Positions 19,715 through 23,078 of a stretch of DNA of 23,078 nucleotides are shown piece after piece (positions within the stretch are counted from its first letter, which is position 1; each line of letters starts with the position of its first letter). The notes under the pieces are model-generated. The model saw only the letters and a program-made list of their open reading frames with translations, did not search any database and was not told where the DNA came from. A program made the position numbers and the translations under genes. Origin of the DNA: Acephala macrosclerotiorum (lineage: Eukaryota > Ascomycota > Leotiomycetes > Helotiales > Mollisiaceae); contig MU119732.1 of the NCBI GenBank assembly GCA_014904845.1, positions 1 to 23,078 of the forward strand. The letters are read 5' to 3'.

Positions 19715-20434
19715 ATGCCGCTTCTAGAGGAGTTAGCTTATTCCCAACCAAGCATGACAGACTCTCTGGGACCAATGCCCACGCCAAGAGCCACCGATAT
19801 TGAAGACCTCCCAGAAGCCAGCCCACCTAGCATTCCACGCAGCTCACCAAAGATGAACATCTCAAGCTACTACACCAGTAGCAATAAGAGCCTTCGTCGT
19901 CAATCAAGTTCAGAAACCGTCATCCATCATCGCCGCACCCCTGGAACTTGGTCCTCTGCTGAATACCACGACGCAGATGCGCTCACTCAATCCCTCATTC
20001 AAAAACAGCTTTTATTTCTCGGAGCGACTGTTTCGCAAGGCTTTCGCTACAAGCGAGCGATCTCTGTTCTCGAGCAAGCACAAAACCACGAATCATCAGC
20101 CACGGGATGCAACATGTTTGCGTTAGCCTGTGGTCTCTCGGGACGTATGCCGAATTCGAAGGACCTCAAGCCAATCAGAAAGCAGCACAAATCCGAGGAC
20201 ACCATTTCAGCACCCGAAAATTCTGTCGACTCAGATGACAGTGGTCGCCAGGATCGCAATGACTTGAAGCATATTACCGAAGAGAAGGAGAAGATGGACT
20301 CTGAAGATTGGCTGTTGCTGATGGCTAGCAAGTTGAGCGCTGCGAGCATGGGAAGGTTTTTGGACCATGTGCAAGCCACTTCGTCAACGATGGAGTCTGC
20401 TATTCATTTGGTCAAGACGAATGCTTTCGCCTAG
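19715..20434 (+). CDS. Hypothetical protein, paralog of the 21059 gene
   Basis: An uninterrupted 239-residue frame with no signal peptide, membrane segment or known domain that I recognise. Residues 1-80 are Ser/Pro-rich and probably disordered. 86-125 is helical-looking (LTQSLIQKQLLFLG, then YKRAISVLEQAQ). Residues 133-146 read NMFALACGLSGRMP, matching NMLALASGISDIRP in the gene 625 bases downstream. A charged linker (150-197) leads to a helical C-terminal segment, LLLMASKLSAASMGRFLDHV, which resembles the C-terminal segment of the same neighbour. The order of blocks is the same in both, so they are probably diverged tandem duplicates. Function and location in the cell are unknown. The Met at 19715 is the first in frame. 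Confidence 0.7.
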   Translation: MPLLEELAYSQPSMTDSLGPMPTPRATDIEDLPEASPPSIPRSSPKMNISSYYTSSNKSLRRQSSSETVIHHRRTPGTWSSAEYHDADALTQSLIQKQLLFLGATVSQGFRYKRAISVLEQAQNHESSATGCNMFALACGLSGRMPNSKDLKPIRKQHKSEDTISAPENSVDSDDSGRQDRNDLKHITEEKEKMDSEDWLLLMASKLSAASMGRFLDHVQATSSTMESAIHLVKTNAFA

Positions 20435-21058
20435 AAATCCAGACAGCAGAATTATGGTTCTTAAAAGTAATTGGTAGGGTTGGGATTGGATGATGGGCAT
20501 TGATTTGGCAGGATTGCGAAGATAGTCTGGCTTTGTTGCTTGGAGATCGAGTAGATCATCTATCGAATCCAATACTAAGCAATCGAATGGAATTAATCAA
20601 CCGATTCCTCTTGTCATAATGAGGAACTTGGCTAAGGATGGCCTGTAAACTCGATGATCATGGTTTCAAGCGCCAATTGCCATGCCAGTGGGCCTCCGTA
20701 CTTTTAAGGAGATGACCCATTGAATTAGAAACACAAAGCCTTCTAGTGTTTATAGGCCTCAATTTTGTAAGGCTATGTCAGAATCTGTCGCTCGCTGAGC
20801 CTAATTCGCGGTCGCAATGCGGGAGTGTGTTCTCCTCCGCGTGCCACGTATGTTTATGCATGCCGGCTGAAAGCAGGTAGCGAGATTGAAAGGATTAGCG
20901 GTTGACATTTTCGCTGATATGCAGGAATGACTCAATGCACCTTTCTTCCGCTGCTTCCCGCCACCATACAAACGAAATCAAACAAACTTGCGTAGAGACA
21001 AGGATCATGGAGTCTTCAAAGGAAGAGAAGCACATAATAGCAAAGTCATGGCCCCAAA
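20435..21058. other. Intergenic region between the two hypothetical genes
   Basis: No gene supported. A 71-codon frame at 20902-21117 runs into the next gene in another phase and looks accidental. The interval should contain the 3' end of the first gene and the promoter of the second. No repeat shared with the promoter of the first gene was noticed. Confidence 0.5.
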
Positions 21059-21850
21059 ATGATGAGCAAGTTCAGCGCCATCATGGCGAAACTGCCCGCA
21101 ACAGAAGTCACTACTAGACAGCCAGTCATCGAGCACAGCGACCGCGAAAACTTTCCCAATGAAGGATGCGAAGCACACACTGGCGCTAGCCCACCCATAC
21201 AACCACCTCCTTCTCAGGTTGAAAGCTCTTCGCTCGATCAGCTAACACCTGAGACATCAAGTACTTCCGACACCAATGCCCGCCGTCGAGCAGCAATCAT
21301 CGACGACGCTGTTTCGAAATTCAAAGAACAATTCGAGATGACCTATCTCGACCTACACAATAACGACGAAGTACAGATATATCAGCAAACAGAGGCTATT
21401 CTTTCTAGAATTGTCAAGTCTAAGAAGCCGGATTCGAAGCTCAACATGCTAGCTTTAGCAAGTGGCATCTCAGACATTCGACCTGTCTTCGATGTCAATG
21501 TTCCAGCTTTGGATATATCCTCACGAAAGCTACCACCACTTTCCGTCGGTAGGGAGATGTCTCCGAACCCAATCGATGAGCCCCCATCTCCTGGAAGTAG
21601 CATAGTGACGACAGAATCCGAAGTCCTGGATCCTACGGCTGGGCCTGAGGCGGAGAAGGAGCAAAGGGCGGAGCGGTATGATCCGCGGATGATGTTCAGA
21701 GACGCAATGCTGAGCCATGCTCAAAAGCTCGAGACAGATGATTTGGTTTCACTTCTGGGTTACATGGATCATATTGTTGATACAATGTCATCGGTTTTGA
21801 ATGAAATGACCACTGTCATGCAATCTCTGCCGACAGAAGAGGGTAGCTAA
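21059..21850 (+). CDS. Hypothetical protein, paralog of the 19715 gene
   Basis: An uninterrupted 263-residue frame with no recognised domain. It opens with two adjacent Met codons (21059 and 21062), and either could be used. Residues 35-75 are Ser/Pro/Thr-rich. 76-122 is a charged helical region containing RRRAAIIDDAVSKFKEQFE and TEAILSRIVKSKK. NMLALASGISDIRP occupies 129-142. A Pro/Ser-rich linker (155-190) and an acidic stretch precede a C-terminal helix region (214-256) with LETDDLVSLLGYMDHIVDTM. The shared motif and block order tie it to the gene at 19715, with a longer linker here. There is no signal peptide or membrane span, so a soluble intracellular protein is likely. The function is unknown. 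Confidence 0.72.
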   Translation: MMSKFSAIMAKLPATEVTTRQPVIEHSDRENFPNEGCEAHTGASPPIQPPPSQVESSSLDQLTPETSSTSDTNARRRAAIIDDAVSKFKEQFEMTYLDLHNNDEVQIYQQTEAILSRIVKSKKPDSKLNMLALASGISDIRPVFDVNVPALDISSRKLPPLSVGREMSPNPIDEPPSPGSSIVTTESEVLDPTAGPEAEKEQRAERYDPRMMFRDAMLSHAQKLETDDLVSLLGYMDHIVDTMSSVLNEMTTVMQSLPTEEGS

Positions 21851-22340
21851 ATTGAGTTTCGGTGGAATCTTGGAATATTAATGGGAATGTGGAGATGTGA
21901 ATCACATTTCAAGGCCGAGCGAGTTGACTAGCAATTAGAGTTAGGTGCATCAAGATCAAACTTCAAGAGGATTGTTATTTCTGCACTTGAAATGAGAGAG
22001 CCGTGTGTTCTCGTCTCCACGGCTGCCATCAATAAGTGATGACTAGCTTTCTGGGTTCTCGTCTTCCAGGAAACATGGCACTTGATCAAGAGGGCTGGCA
22101 ACTGCTTCTCCAAAAGGCAGGTTCAATTAAGCCATTTTGATCACGAGCGGCAATATCAGGGAAATTTCGGGGATCTGTAGACAGACTTTGCAGGTTGTAC
22201 GCCGAAAGATATGTAGGTTTACGTTTCTATGCCCCTCCCGGCATCAACAAATCGAACTCTTCCGTTTGAGGACCATCTGCCAAGAGCCGAAACGGACAGT
22301 CGATGTCAGCGTGATAAATGATTGAATTAAATTAGATTAT
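21851..22340. other. Intergenic region, nothing recognised
   Basis: Ordinary-composition DNA after the last gene. Small frames on both strands (60-62 codons, at 21928-22113 minus and 22137-22325 plus) have no family features. It presumably includes the 3' end of the preceding gene. Confidence 0.5.
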
Positions 22341-22600
22341 GGGTCGTTAATCATGATTATATTACATTAACTTGATTAACACGTGACTAAATGCGGCTTT
22401 CGTCCGAAGTGGCGCATAAGGCTCTATAGTGGGACGCCCCTCGTACCTCGCGCCGTGCTTTGCCTTTGACGAGTTGAACTTTGAAATAATATAAAACTTT
22501 TGATTCCTATTTATTTGCAACTATCTCTCTCACGCGTTTCCTTCTCTTCAGAACTCTTAGCACTATGTCTTTGATTTTAGAGATTATTATAATAGTAGAA
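22341..22600. repeat. Possible transposon end at the right AT-island border
   Basis: TAATCATGATTA at 22348-22359 is a perfect 12-bp palindrome. It is followed by ATTACATTAA, CACGTGAC and an imperfect hairpin at 22391-22417 whose arms ATGCG and CGCAT enclose further pairing. The ATTAA-CACGTGAC-GCGGC string also occurs, altered, at 4190-4228. Such palindromic, CACGTG-bearing termini beside a RIP-like island suggest the edge of a DNA transposon. No transposase is readable inside the window. Confidence 0.4.
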
Positions 22601-23078
22601 AAGTCGGCGGTAAGGCAATCGACAATGAGAGCGCTGAACAAGTAGATTGAATGCTAAGAGCACAAGTCAATATAAAAGTTGAAATAAAGAGAGGTTTTTT
22701 AAATTGCAAGAGTTTGATTTTGCTCTAGTAGAAGTCCTAGAAATTTGAATAAGAGTGAAATAGTTTTGCGAAATTTATAAAGCAAAAAAAATAAAAAAAA
22801 TAAAAAAAATATATAATCTTTTTTTAGATTATTTATTTTTTATCTTTTTTATCTATTTTCTAAACTCTTTATTATTTTGACTTTCAAAAGTTTTCATTTT
22901 TTTTCTGCGACATAATAAATATTTTCATTTTACATTAAATAGTTTATTATTTGAATTTTTTTTTTTAAATAAATTATTATTTTTTATATATAAATTTTTA
23001 TCTTTTTTTAATTAATAATTTATTTTTCTATTTTATATTAATTATATATATAAATATATATTTATTTCAATTTTATAT
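22600..23078. repeat. AT-rich, RIP-like island (right)
   Basis: AT content rises from about 22560, and from about 22740 the sequence is nearly pure A and T up to the end of the window, with an A8T simple repeat near 22785-22810. No open frame is present. It resembles the left-hand island and is taken to be RIP-mutated repeat DNA that continues outside the window. Confidence 0.75.

Overview
The window comes from a filamentous ascomycete (Pezizomycotina). Genes carry many short introns (about 44-96 nt) with GT-AG borders and CTRAY-type branch sites. Protein families are typical of these fungi: a C2H2 regulator with a fungal-specific transcription factor domain, SET proteins, FAD aromatic hydroxylases and an SDR. 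Both ends are extremely AT-rich DNA with almost no coding content, as left by repeat-induced point mutation (RIP). I cannot settle the genus; Leotiomycetes or Dothideomycetes with AT-isochores would fit.

Layout: 1-2800 is a RIP-like AT island with homopolymer runs. 3045-4142 (possibly to about 4600) is a broken SET-domain gene. 4911-6111 is a dead Tc1/mariner element with recognisable inverted ends. 6168-6600 holds a tandemly repeated upstream module, of which another copy lies at 4663-4790, leading into an intact SET-domain gene (6637-8891) with a long Ala/Pro/Lys/Asp-rich repeat tail.

9527-19216 looks like a small metabolic cluster. It holds a C2H2 plus fungal-trans regulator (+, five or six exons), a salicylate-hydroxylase-like FAD monooxygenase (-, three exons, convergent with the regulator), an SDR oxidoreductase (+, five exons, divergent from the monooxygenase across a 600-bp shared promoter region), and a phenol 2-monooxygenase / 3-hydroxybenzoate 4-hydroxylase-like flavoprotein (+, six exons). 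Two aromatic hydroxylases, one dehydrogenase and a regulator suggest hydroxylation of a phenolic or hydroxybenzoate-type compound. No ring-cleavage dioxygenase, polyketide synthase, NRPS or transporter is present, so the substrate and the end product are not determined.

19715-20434 and 21059-21850 are two intron-less genes of unknown function on the same strand. They share a core motif and a C-terminal helical region and are probably diverged tandem paralogs. From about 22340 the sequence passes through a probable transposon end into the second AT-rich island.

Exon structures were worked out by hand from reading frame, splice sites and family motifs; no database or gene-prediction program was run.
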